From: Phycisphaerales bacterium
GTDB taxonomy: Bacteria; Planctomycetota; Phycisphaerae; Phycisphaerales; UBA1924
Assembly: GCA_016741915.1 (NCBI GenBank)
Contig: JACVCS010000030.1
Location: 1 to 40,681 of the forward strand
Direction: 5' to 3'
DNA: 40,681 nt
Shown in pieces: positions 14,461-22,298 of this stretch (its first letter is position 1; each line of letters starts with the position of its first letter). The notes below the pieces were generated by a model. It saw only the letters and a program-made list of their open reading frames with translations, searched no databases and was not told where the DNA came from. The translations under genes and the position numbers were made by a program.

Positions 14461-15894
14461 ATGCCACGCCGCGGCCGAAAGCCATCGCCAAACCGTCCCG
14501 CCCGAAAGGCGTTCCTCCGCGCTCAGCGCCGTGCGCAGGGTGCGGGCCTTGCCGCGCCGAGTGGCAAGGGCAAGGACGACGCGTCGAAGGTGCGTCTGCA
14601 CCACGCGCTTGCGGAGCTGGGCGTTGCCAGCCGCCGGGGTGCGGAGCAGTTGATCCTGCAAGGGCGCGTGACGGTCAACGGCGAGGTGATCGACCGTCTG
14701 CCAGCGTTTGTCGACCCCGCAACCGACCGCGTGGTGGTCGAAGGGCGGCACGTGCAACTCTCGCTGCTGACACGCCGGGATCCGCAGAATGCCCCGCGCG
14801 ACGAGAAGGGCAAGCGTTTGCCCACGCCCGATGCGCTGCGCAAGAAGTACATCATGGTCTACAAGCCCGAGCGCACGCTGACCAGCACCGCCGACAAAGA
14901 GGGCGAACTCGTCGGCAGCGAACGCACCACCGTGGCCGATCTGGTGAAGCTCCCCACCGAGCACCGCGTCTATCCCGTCGGACGGCTGGAGTTTCACGCC
15001 TCGGGCATCGTGCTGATGACCAACGACGGCGAGCTCGCCAACCGCCTGACGCACCCGCGCTTCGGCGTGGGCAAGACCTACCGCGTCTGGCTCCGCGGCA
15101 CGATCGACGAGCAGGCCATCACCAAGCTCGACACGCACCTGAACAAGCTCTGCGTGCGGCTCACACGCACCGCGGGGATCAACATCAGCCCCAGCACCGT
15201 CATCGCGCAGGTCAAACTCGCCGCGAGGCGTACCGCGGGCGAAGTGGGTGAGGTCGATCAACGCACCGGTCAGCGCCAGGGCGGGGACAAGACCGTCGTC
15301 GATATCACCCTCACCGGTGGTAAGGCGCTGAAGCTCCCCGCGATGCTGACGTACCTGGGCTTCAAGGTTGCGCGCATCATGCAGGTGGCCATCGGCCCGC
15401 TGGAGCTGAATCACCTGGCGGCGGGTCAATGGCGGCCGCTGTTTCCGCAGGAGATCCGGGCGCTGAAGGCCGCGGCACGGGGTGATCGCTCGCGAGATGA
15501 CCACGAGACGAGCGAGACCGCCCCAACGTCGAATCGTGATCGCGCCGTTGCGTCACGTTCAACCGCTTCCGCGGCACGGTACGACGAGATCGAGCGCGAG
15601 GCGATCGAGGCCGCGAGCGCCGGTCGAGCGGCTCAGCCCGCGCCGCGGAAGAACGTCGCTGCTGCTGCTGAGAGCGGCGTTGCGGGTGCTGAAGCGAGTG
15701 CTGATGCGAACGTGCAGCCGGTTGCGCCCAAGAAGCCGCGTGTGATTGCGGGCCCTGCGCCGTCGGTTGAGCGATTGCCGGCGATTCCTGAGACGCCGTT
15801 GATCAAGCGTTTCGGCGCTGCGCGCAAGCCCGCCACCACGCCGCCGGCGGAGGCGAACAACACGAACGCCGACGATGAGGAGTCGAGCGCGTGA
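14461..15894 (+). CDS. RsuA-family pseudouridine synthase-like protein, catalytic residues lost
   Basis: 477 aa. A basic N-terminus leads to an S4 RNA-binding domain (VRLHHALAELGVASRRGAEQLILQGRVTVNG, about 43-75) and a pseudouridine synthase fold (about 130-340). The motif that normally reads GRLDxxTxG is GRLEFHASG: the universally used catalytic Asp is Glu (codon GAG). The motif III region, normally a basic GxxxQVRRM, is GGKALKLPAML. Conserved TNDGELANRLTHPRF remains. It may bind rRNA without catalysis or have unusual chemistry. The final ~130 residues are Ala-rich and disordered. Its stop overlaps the GTG of the next gene. Confidence 0.8.
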   Translation: MPRRGRKPSPNRPARKAFLRAQRRAQGAGLAAPSGKGKDDASKVRLHHALAELGVASRRGAEQLILQGRVTVNGEVIDRLPAFVDPATDRVVVEGRHVQLSLLTRRDPQNAPRDEKGKRLPTPDALRKKYIMVYKPERTLTSTADKEGELVGSERTTVADLVKLPTEHRVYPVGRLEFHASGIVLMTNDGELANRLTHPRFGVGKTYRVWLRGTIDEQAITKLDTHLNKLCVRLTRTAGINISPSTVIAQVKLAARRTAGEVGEVDQRTGQRQGGDKTVVDITLTGGKALKLPAMLTYLGFKVARIMQVAIGPLELNHLAAGQWRPLFPQEIRALKAAARGDRSRDDHETSETAPTSNRDRAVASRSTASAARYDEIEREAIEAASAGRAAQPAPRKNVAAAAESGVAGAEASADANVQPVAPKKPRVIAGPAPSVERLPAIPETPLIKRFGAARKPATTPPAEANNTNADDEESSA

Positions 15895-17501
15895 GCGAGC
15901 AACCGAGCGCCAACCCGGCCGGCAAGACAGATTCGGGCGAATCTTCGACATCGCCGCCGCCGTCAACGCCATCTTCATCCGCGTCGTCGTACGAGCTCGA
16001 CGCGCCGTCGCGAGCGGTGAGGAGCGCCGGCGATACGCAGGCCGGAGACTCCGCTGATGGGCAGCGAGAACAGACCGACCGTGCGGATCAGTCGCCACGT
16101 CCCGGGCTGTTCAAGCGGGCGCTGAACGCGCTTGAGAAGCTGCAACTGACCTTCGCCAGCGACACGATCCCGGTTATGGCGGCGGCGCTCGCGTACCGCA
16201 CGATCTTCAGCCTCGTGCCCCTGCTTGCCATCGGTCTGGTGATTCTCCGCCTCGTGAACAACGACGACGCGAAGGTCCGGGCGCTGCTGAACAAGCTGCT
16301 CGATCAGGCGGGGCTCTCGGCGATTGTCTCTTCACCTCCGCCCGGTTCGGCTGCTTCGGATGGCGCGGGGGCCGCGCCGATCCAGCAGTGGCTCGACACC
16401 ATCGTCAGCAAGTTCTCGTCGATCTCCTTCGCGGGCATCGGGCTTGTCAGCGCCGCGCTGCTCATCTACGCCGCTATTGGTCTGCTGGTCGAGCTTGAGA
16501 AGGCCTTCAACACCGTCTTCGCCGTGCAGCGCGGGCGCTCGTGGCCCGAGCGCATCACGCGGTACTGGCTGACCGTCTCCATCGGCCCGTTGATTGTCTA
16601 CGGCAGCTTCACCGTCAGCGAGCAGGCCGCCGCGATCGCGGCAGAGATCGCCAAGGACGCGGTGGGTTCGAACTTCAGCGCTCACGCGGTGCAGGCGCTG
16701 GGCTTCCTGCTGTCGGTGGTGCTCAGCGCGTTCCTGCTCTGCGTGCTGTATCTCACCGTGACGAACACGAAGGTCCGCGTGCGGTCGGCGATCCTCGGCT
16801 CGCTGGTGGCGGCGTTCGCGCTCGAAGGCGCGAAGTACGGCTTCCGTCTCTACGTCGCCGGCGGCGGGGTGCAGTCGCTCTACGGCGCCCTCGCCCTTGT
16901 GCCGCTCTTCATGCTCTGGCTGTACACCACGTGGTTCATCGTGCTGCTGGGGCTGCGCATCAGTTTCATCAGCCAGCACTACTCAACCGACTTCCTGCTG
17001 CTGACGCACAGGCCCGCCTCGCGCTCGCCCGGTGCGCAGGGCGTGTGCGTTGATCCGCTCGCCGCGGTGGCGGTTCTTTCGCTGCTCGCTCGGCGATTCG
17101 AATCCGCCAAGCCCCCGGCCGACGCGGAAATCGTCGCTTCGACACTTTCGCTTGACCCGGTCTTCACCCGGCGATTGCTCGAACGCGCCGCGACGCTGGG
17201 CCTGGTGCTCCGCGCCGAGGGCGGCGGCTACGCCCTTGCCCGCTCCCCCGGTTCGGTCACAATCGCCCAGGTGCTCTCGCTCGGGTACGAACTCTCAAGC
17301 ACCGGCGGCGGGTCGAGCGAACAGGCCGTCACACTTCGCCTTCGTGCCCAGATGCTCAAGGCGCTGGGCTCACGCACGCTCGCGGATGAACTCAACCCTC
17401 CGTCGGCGAACGGCAAAGGCCCGGCGACCCCGTCCGGCTCGTCTAGCTCGGCCAACGCCGATGCCAACGCCCCGCTCGCTTCAGTTCCGAAGCGTGCGTG
17501 A
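15891..17501 (+). CDS. YihY/BrkB-type membrane protein with winged-helix-like tail
   Basis: 536 aa. A disordered Ser/Pro-rich cytoplasmic start (1-70) precedes the YihY/virulence factor BrkB domain (about 75-365): AAALAYRTIFSLVPLLAIG, YAAIGLLVELEKAFNTVF, SWPERITRYW, GALALVPLFMLWLYTTWFIVLLG, with about six membrane helices. Residues about 380-465 look like a DNA-binding-type winged helix (ADAEIVASTLSLDPVFTRRLLERAATLGLVL), a layout seen in longer members of the family. The C-terminus is Ser/Ala-rich. GTG start overlaps the upstream TGA and has GAGGAG 8 nt before it. Transport or surface role is not established for this family; it is not an RNase despite the old 'RNase BN' name. Confidence 0.85.
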   Translation: MSEQPSANPAGKTDSGESSTSPPPSTPSSSASSYELDAPSRAVRSAGDTQAGDSADGQREQTDRADQSPRPGLFKRALNALEKLQLTFASDTIPVMAAALAYRTIFSLVPLLAIGLVILRLVNNDDAKVRALLNKLLDQAGLSAIVSSPPPGSAASDGAGAAPIQQWLDTIVSKFSSISFAGIGLVSAALLIYAAIGLLVELEKAFNTVFAVQRGRSWPERITRYWLTVSIGPLIVYGSFTVSEQAAAIAAEIAKDAVGSNFSAHAVQALGFLLSVVLSAFLLCVLYLTVTNTKVRVRSAILGSLVAAFALEGAKYGFRLYVAGGGVQSLYGALALVPLFMLWLYTTWFIVLLGLRISFISQHYSTDFLLLTHRPASRSPGAQGVCVDPLAAVAVLSLLARRFESAKPPADAEIVASTLSLDPVFTRRLLERAATLGLVLRAEGGGYALARSPGSVTIAQVLSLGYELSSTGGGSSEQAVTLRLRAQMLKALGSRTLADELNPPSANGKGPATPSGSSSSANADANAPLASVPKRA

Positions 17502-17527
17502 ATCGCCAATCGACGGGCATCAGGCGA

Positions 17528-18370
17528 TCATTCGTCCGTCTTCGTCGTGTTGACTTCGCTCGCGACAGACTCCGGGAACCGGGCCTTCTCCATCTCCAGG
17601 ATCCATTCCTCCAGCGGCACATACCGCAGCAGGTCCATGGGCAACTGCCGCCCGTCGTTGAGCACCAGCGTGCAGCGCACCTTGTGCCACTGTCGCTTGT
17701 CGATCTCCTTCAGGTCCGTGTACGCGACCTTCTGCCCGCCCGGCAGCGTGAGCGTCTTGCTCGCGGGGTCATAGCGATAGACCGTTAGCTTCGTCCGCAC
17801 CGTCACAACCAACACCGCCAAGAAGACACCCAGCACCACGGGCAACTGCCACCACTGCAGCGGGATATCGGCCCCGGCCAGCGGCTTCGGCGGCACAAGG
17901 CTCTTCCACTTCTCGTCGAGCTCATTCAGCCGCCGCTCCGGGTCGGCGATCGTCGTCTTCTCGGGCGAAAGCTGGCCCACCAGATGCAGCGCACGCAACC
18001 ACTCGTACCGCGCTACGCGCAGGGCGTTGATCTTCCCCGCCGCGGTTGTGCTGTTCGCCAGCCCGCGGATCTCCGCGACCTGCTCGCCGAGCTGTTCAAA
18101 CTCCTCCACCGGGGTCTTGACGCTCGCTTCGCTCAGGCTCGACGCGGTCTTGGCGGCTTCAAGGTACTGCCGCTCCTTGTACTCCGCGTCGGCCTTGCCG
18201 CGATTGGGCAACAGCACCGCCCCGTCATACACACACCAGATCGCATACGCCAGCAGTACGACCATGTACACCGTCTGCAGAACCATCCACTTCCTGGGGA
18301 TGCTCGTGACCTGCTCGCCCGTGGGGGGCATGGCCGCGGTGTTCTGTGCTGCATCGTTCGAAGTCGTCAT
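17528..18370 (-). CDS. Two-helix membrane protein of unknown function
   Basis: 280 aa, no family recognised. One membrane helix near residues 30-48 (MVLQTVYMVVLLAYAIWCVYD), a soluble ~115-residue segment rich in Glu/Ala helices (coiled-coil-like KADAEYKERQYLEAAKTASS), a second helix near 172-190 (LPVVLGVFLAVLVVTV), and a small C-terminal beta domain (TVYRYDPASKTLTLPGGQKVAYTDLKEID) like a PH-type or DUF fold. The start at 18370 has GGAG at a 6-nt spacing. Convergent with the BrkB gene, divergent from ndh. Confidence 0.75.
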   Translation of the reverse strand: MTTSNDAAQNTAAMPPTGEQVTSIPRKWMVLQTVYMVVLLAYAIWCVYDGAVLLPNRGKADAEYKERQYLEAAKTASSLSEASVKTPVEEFEQLGEQVAEIRGLANSTTAAGKINALRVARYEWLRALHLVGQLSPEKTTIADPERRLNELDEKWKSLVPPKPLAGADIPLQWWQLPVVLGVFLAVLVVTVRTKLTVYRYDPASKTLTLPGGQKVAYTDLKEIDKRQWHKVRCTLVLNDGRQLPMDLLRYVPLEEWILEMEKARFPESVASEVNTTKTDE

Positions 18371-18645
18371 CGCCTGCTCCAATCACGCCGCGTCGGGCCG
18401 CGACGGTTCAATCGTTCTCTGCCTCGCCCGCGCGAGATGCGCGTGCCCAGTCTCTATCGCACCGCGAACAGGGCCCTCACCAGATCGACCGCAGAGCCCG
18501 CATCAACACACAACCCCTGAATCGGTACGACCGCGCCGGACCGCCCTTCAGCCCCCGGCACGCGAGGTTATCAGGCCTGATCCACCCGCGTCTTCACCCA
18601 CCGCCCCGAACACCCCCTCAGGATCGAACCGCCAGATCAACGCTC

Positions 18646-18651
18646 TATCAT
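18646..18651 (+). promoter_or_regulatory. Candidate -10 (TATCAT) for leaderless ndh mRNA
   Basis: TATCAT, 8-nt gap, ATG at 18660; no Shine-Dalgarno and no good -35. The ~290-nt gap from 18371 holds no gene. Confidence 0.45.
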
Positions 18652-18659
18652 CCCGCGTT

Positions 18660-20051
18660 ATGTCCACTCCGCAGCATCGCCCGCGTGTCATCATCATCGG
18701 CGGCGGCTTCGCGGGTCTCTCCGCCGCCCGAGGGCTCGCCTCCACCCCGTGCGACATCACCCTCCTCGACCGTCGCAACCACCACCTCTTCCAACCCCTG
18801 CTCTATCAGGTTGCCACCGCCGCCCTCTCGCCGGCCCAAATCGCCGCACCCATCCGCCGAATCCTCCGCTCACAGCGCAACGCCACCGTCCTGCTCGCGG
18901 ACGTTTCCTCGATCGATCCGCAGACCCGCGTGGTGAAGATCAAGCCTGCGCCGGGCGATGCGGCCGCCGATGAACAGAGCCTGCCCTACGACCACCTCGT
19001 GCTGGCCGCGGGCGTGACACACTCGTACTTCGGGCGCGACGACTGGGCCGATCTCGCGCCGGGGCTGAAGTCCGTCGAAGACGCCACCGCCATCCGCGCC
19101 AAGTTCCTGATCGCCTTCGAAGCCGCCGAGCGCGCTACCGATCCGTACGAGCGCCGCTACCACCTGACCTTCATCGTCGTCGGCGGCGGGCCCACGGGGG
19201 TCGAACTCGCCGGCGCGATGGCCGAGATCGCCCGCTCGATCCTCACCAGCGAGTTCCGTTCGATCAAAACCGAGACCGCGCGGGTGATCCTCGTCGAAGC
19301 CAACGAACGCGTCCTCTCCACCTACCCCGCCGACCTTTCCGACCGCGCCAAGCGCGATCTGGAATCCCTCGGCGTGCAGGTCCTCACCTCATCACGCGTC
19401 ACGCACATCGACCCGCGAGGTGTCGAGATCCGCATCGCCCGCGCACCGGACCTTCCCGCGAACGCACCCGACCCCGAGCCGCTGCGCGTCGATGCCGCGA
19501 CGGTCGTCTGGGCCGCGGGCGTGAAGGCCTCGCCGCTCGCCGCGTCTCTGGGCGTGCCGCTCGATAAAGCCGGGCGCGTGCTGGTGAACGCCGATCTCTC
19601 GATCCCCAACCATCCGGAGATCTTCGTCGCGGGCGATCTCGCCAGCGTCATGCAGCACAGCGCACCAAGCAAGCCCGTCCCGGGCGTTGCCCCCGCCGCG
19701 ATGCAGATGGGTCGGCACGTCGCCCGCGTGATCCGCGCCGAACTCGTTGCACTCTCCCAAGGCCAGTCCCCACCGCCCCGTCCGCCGTTCGTCTATACGA
19801 ACAAGGGCGAACTGGCGACCATCGGGCGGAACAAGGCCGTGGGCGTGCTGGGCTTCGGGCTCAACTTCCCCTTCGCGGGGTTCTTCGCCTGGCTCTTCTG
19901 GGCCCTGGTGCACGTGACGTACCTCATCGGCTTCCGCAACCGCCTGCTGGTCATGTTCGACTGGGTCTGGTCGTACGTCTTCTTCTCGCGCGGCGCACGC
20001 CTCATCACCACCGATCAGCACGATCGTGCCGCACCGCCGCAAGCCCGCTGA
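18660..20051 (+). CDS. ndh: Type II NADH dehydrogenase (NDH-2)
   Basis: 463 aa single-subunit, non-pumping NADH:quinone oxidoreductase. FAD-binding IIIGGGFAGLSAARGL is at about 10-25, LDRRNHHLFQPLLYQVATA follows (NDH-2 hallmark), the NAD-binding IVVGGGPTGVELAGAMAE is at about 170-188, then WAAGVKASPLAA, VAGDLAS and APAAMQMGRHVA. A C-terminal hydrophobic segment (FPFAGFFAWLFWALVHVTYL) is the membrane anchor. The long upstream frame is not conserved, so the ATG at 18660 was chosen. Neighbours do not suggest an operon. Confidence 0.92.
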   Translation: MSTPQHRPRVIIIGGGFAGLSAARGLASTPCDITLLDRRNHHLFQPLLYQVATAALSPAQIAAPIRRILRSQRNATVLLADVSSIDPQTRVVKIKPAPGDAAADEQSLPYDHLVLAAGVTHSYFGRDDWADLAPGLKSVEDATAIRAKFLIAFEAAERATDPYERRYHLTFIVVGGGPTGVELAGAMAEIARSILTSEFRSIKTETARVILVEANERVLSTYPADLSDRAKRDLESLGVQVLTSSRVTHIDPRGVEIRIARAPDLPANAPDPEPLRVDAATVVWAAGVKASPLAASLGVPLDKAGRVLVNADLSIPNHPEIFVAGDLASVMQHSAPSKPVPGVAPAAMQMGRHVARVIRAELVALSQGQSPPPRPPFVYTNKGELATIGRNKAVGVLGFGLNFPFAGFFAWLFWALVHVTYLIGFRNRLLVMFDWVWSYVFFSRGARLITTDQHDRAAPPQAR

Positions 20052-20111
20052 TCACCGCTCGCTGGTCAACCGCCAACTTCGCCCCGCCGGCGCATCTCGT
20101 TCATCCACACC

Positions 20112-21095
20112 ATGTCCGGCAATCCGCTGAGAATGTCGATCTTCGTCCTCCTCCTCTCGGCCCTCTTCTGGGGCCTCGCCGGTCTCTTCCTGCCCTCTTT
20201 CATCCAGCAAGCCGCCACCGAATCCTGGACCCCGACCCGCGGCAACATACTCTCCAGCCAAGTCAGCACCAACACGCGATACCGCGGCCGATCCAAGTTC
20301 GTCCCCATCATCTCCTACCGCTACACCGTTGCGGGCACCAACTTCACGAGCGACCGCGTCGCGTTCTCGCACTCGGCGATCTCGCTGCTCGCCCCCGCCG
20401 TCGCCACGGGTTACGCCACAGGGCGGACCGTCGACGTCTACTTCAACCCCGCCGACCCGTCGCAGAGCGTCCTCGTCCGCGGCTTGGTGCAGAACGACCT
20501 CGCCAACGCCTCGTTCATGATCGTCTTCGTCGCCGCCCCGCTCCTCGCGTGGGCCTTCGTCCTCGCCGCCATCGTGCGCAAAGGTTCGGGCTACGTCGCC
20601 TCCGTCCGCGTGCTGAAGGGCCCGCCCGTCCGCATACGCAACTACACCGTCGATCCCATCCTCGCCGCGGCCTTGGTCCTCACAGGCCTGCTCGCCGTCA
20701 GCGTGATCGGCCTCAACGTGCTCGCTCCAACGCTCACCCTCAAGTTGTTGCTGCAAGTCTGGTCGTGCACCGCGCTCATCGCCGCCCTCGCGGGCTTATC
20801 GCGCTGGATGTACCTGCGATCAGGCCGCCGCGACACGATCCTCGACCTCGCCACGCTCACCATCACCCTCCCCAGCAGCCGCGGCAAACCCCCGCGCACC
20901 ATCCCCATGCCCGCGGCCATCGACACCCTCATCAAACAAGACAGCGAAAACGCCACCAACAAAGTCCCGCACCACCGCGTCCACCTCGTCATCGAAGACC
21001 GAGCAAAGACGCTGCCGCTGGTGGACATCCACACGAAGGCCGAGGCGGAGCAGTTTGAAAAGTGGCTGAGGTCGGAGCTGGCGCTGGATCGCTGA
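20112..21095 (+). CDS. DUF3592-type membrane protein
   Basis: 327 aa. N-terminal membrane helix (MSIFVLLLSALFWGLAGLFL), then a DUF3592-like beta domain: ESWTPTRGNILSSQVS, PIISYRYTVAGTNFTSDRV, VDVYFNPADPSQSVL. Three more helices follow near residues 137-155, 182-205 and 210-230, and a cytoplasmic C-terminal segment TILDLATLTITLPSS. Molecular role unknown. It lies 60 nt after ndh on the same strand and may be read through from it. It ends 14 nt from the convergent HD gene. Confidence 0.78.
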   Translation: MSGNPLRMSIFVLLLSALFWGLAGLFLPSFIQQAATESWTPTRGNILSSQVSTNTRYRGRSKFVPIISYRYTVAGTNFTSDRVAFSHSAISLLAPAVATGYATGRTVDVYFNPADPSQSVLVRGLVQNDLANASFMIVFVAAPLLAWAFVLAAIVRKGSGYVASVRVLKGPPVRIRNYTVDPILAAALVLTGLLAVSVIGLNVLAPTLTLKLLLQVWSCTALIAALAGLSRWMYLRSGRRDTILDLATLTITLPSSRGKPPRTIPMPAAIDTLIKQDSENATNKVPHHRVHLVIEDRAKTLPLVDIHTKAEAEQFEKWLRSELALDR

Positions 21096-21109
21096 GCGTG
21101 CTTGTCAAC

Positions 21110-21754
21110 TCACCCAAGCCGGGCGATCTCAGCCGTCAGGTTCGCACGCGCCTTCGACTCGAATCGACGAACGAACACATCGGTGTGATAGATTCGCTGA
21201 CGAGCGAGCAAGCCGCGGAGAAACGCTCCGCGCCCCGCGCGGTACCGCTCGTCATCAACGAACGAGAACTCTTCGCGGATCGCAGCGGCATACGCCCTGT
21301 ACATCTCGGGCAGAGCGCCCAAGATGGACATATCCACGTCCGCCACCAACGCCGAGGCGTCGTCGAGAGGTTCACCCGTGTGCTTGGTCGCCATGATCAT
21401 GGAGAGCGTGCGAGCGATAACGTCGTCGGACGCGCCGATCTGTCGGAGCATCCGCGTGCTGACATCGGCGCTGCGTTCTTCATTGTCCTTCGCCCCCGCG
21501 ATGTACACGCAGTCGTGGAGCCACAGCGCCCATTCCGCCGCGTCCACATCTACACGTGACGCGAACTCATCGCGTACGCGGTCCAGTTCATCAAGACACG
21601 CCTGAACATGATGCAAACCGTGATACGCCCGCGCCGTCGGCGTGCGATACAGCACGTCCAACTCCGCGAACAAAGCCGGCGAACGCGATGCAGCATCCAC
21701 GCCCCGGCCAACTCGCCCGCACAACGCAATCCAGCGCTCTTCAAGCCTTCCCAT
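21110..21754 (-). CDS. Predicted metal-dependent HD-superfamily hydrolase (COG4339-like)
   Basis: 214 aa. Motifs YHGLHHVQACLDELD (metal His pair), EWALWLHDCVY (HD) and DNEERSADVSTRML, then ADVDMSILG, fit the COG4339 subgroup of HD phosphohydrolases. Substrate unknown. Its ATG lies inside the 3' end of coaD (14-nt overlap), so the two are translationally coupled. It is the last gene of the unit and has no terminator that I can identify before the convergent DUF3592 gene. Confidence 0.87.
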   Translation of the reverse strand: MGRLEERWIALCGRVGRGVDAASRSPALFAELDVLYRTPTARAYHGLHHVQACLDELDRVRDEFASRVDVDAAEWALWLHDCVYIAGAKDNEERSADVSTRMLRQIGASDDVIARTLSMIMATKHTGEPLDDASALVADVDMSILGALPEMYRAYAAAIREEFSFVDDERYRAGRGAFLRGLLARQRIYHTDVFVRRFESKARANLTAEIARLG

Positions 21755-22238
21755 GCGTCACCACCAGATCCGCCAGAACGCACGCGGGTACATACCTGCT
21801 CACCACGTCGCGCCAGCCCTCAACGCCGATCAGGCCCCGCACCAGGCTCGAACTCACCTCGCCATGCTCCCTCGGCGGCATCAAGAACACCGTCGTCACG
21901 CCCGGCCGAAGATCCTCGTTCACATGCCGCATTGTCTGCTCGTATGCAAAGTCCCCCTCGTTGCGTATCCCCCGCAGAATGAACCTCGCCCCGATCTGCG
22001 ACGCATAGTCCACCAGGTACAGCTTGCCGAAGTGCGCAACCTCAACATTCCCCAGCCCCTTCGTCATCTCACGCAGCCACTTCAACCGCAGCTCGAGCGC
22101 GTACGCCGGCTTCTTATCCGGATTCACCCCCACCGCGACAATCAGCCGCGGAAACAGCGCCGCACCCTGCGCGATCATCCACGCGTGCCCGTTCGTCGGC
22201 GGATCAAACGACCCCGCATACACGCACGTTTCGCTCAT
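21741..22238 (-). CDS. coaD: Phosphopantetheine adenylyltransferase
   Basis: 165 aa. Fourth step of coenzyme A synthesis, 4'-phosphopantetheine plus ATP to dephospho-CoA. AGSFDPPTNGH at residues 8-18 holds the TxGH nucleotidyltransferase motif, VGVNPDKKP and RFILRGIRNEGDFAYE bind substrate, and VSSSLVRGL (usually ISSS) closes the site. The ATG at 22238 has GGAGG 4 nt upstream; a longer frame is not conserved. coaD follows purB by 60 nt on the minus strand and overlaps the HD gene. Confidence 0.95.
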   Translation of the reverse strand: MSETCVYAGSFDPPTNGHAWMIAQGAALFPRLIVAVGVNPDKKPAYALELRLKWLREMTKGLGNVEVAHFGKLYLVDYASQIGARFILRGIRNEGDFAYEQTMRHVNEDLRPGVTTVFLMPPREHGEVSSSLVRGLIGVEGWRDVVSRYVPACVLADLVVTHGKA

Positions 22239-22259
22239 TCGTCCTCCCACGCACTGACC

Positions 22260-22294
22260 AGTGCCAAGTGCCTGATGCCCAGTGCCCAATGCCT
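22260..22294. repeat. Five tandem 7-bp repeats between purB and coaD
   Basis: AGTGCCA, AGTGCCT, GATGCCC, AGTGCCC, AATGCCT in direct succession (22260-22294), five imperfect copies of a heptamer filling half of the 60-nt gap. Function unknown; could be a slipped-strand expansion. Confidence 0.6.
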
Positions 22295-22298
22295 ATTC

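Noticed and set aside
22260..22294. CRISPR-like array
   Set aside because: Units are 7 bp without spacers; a simple tandem repeat.
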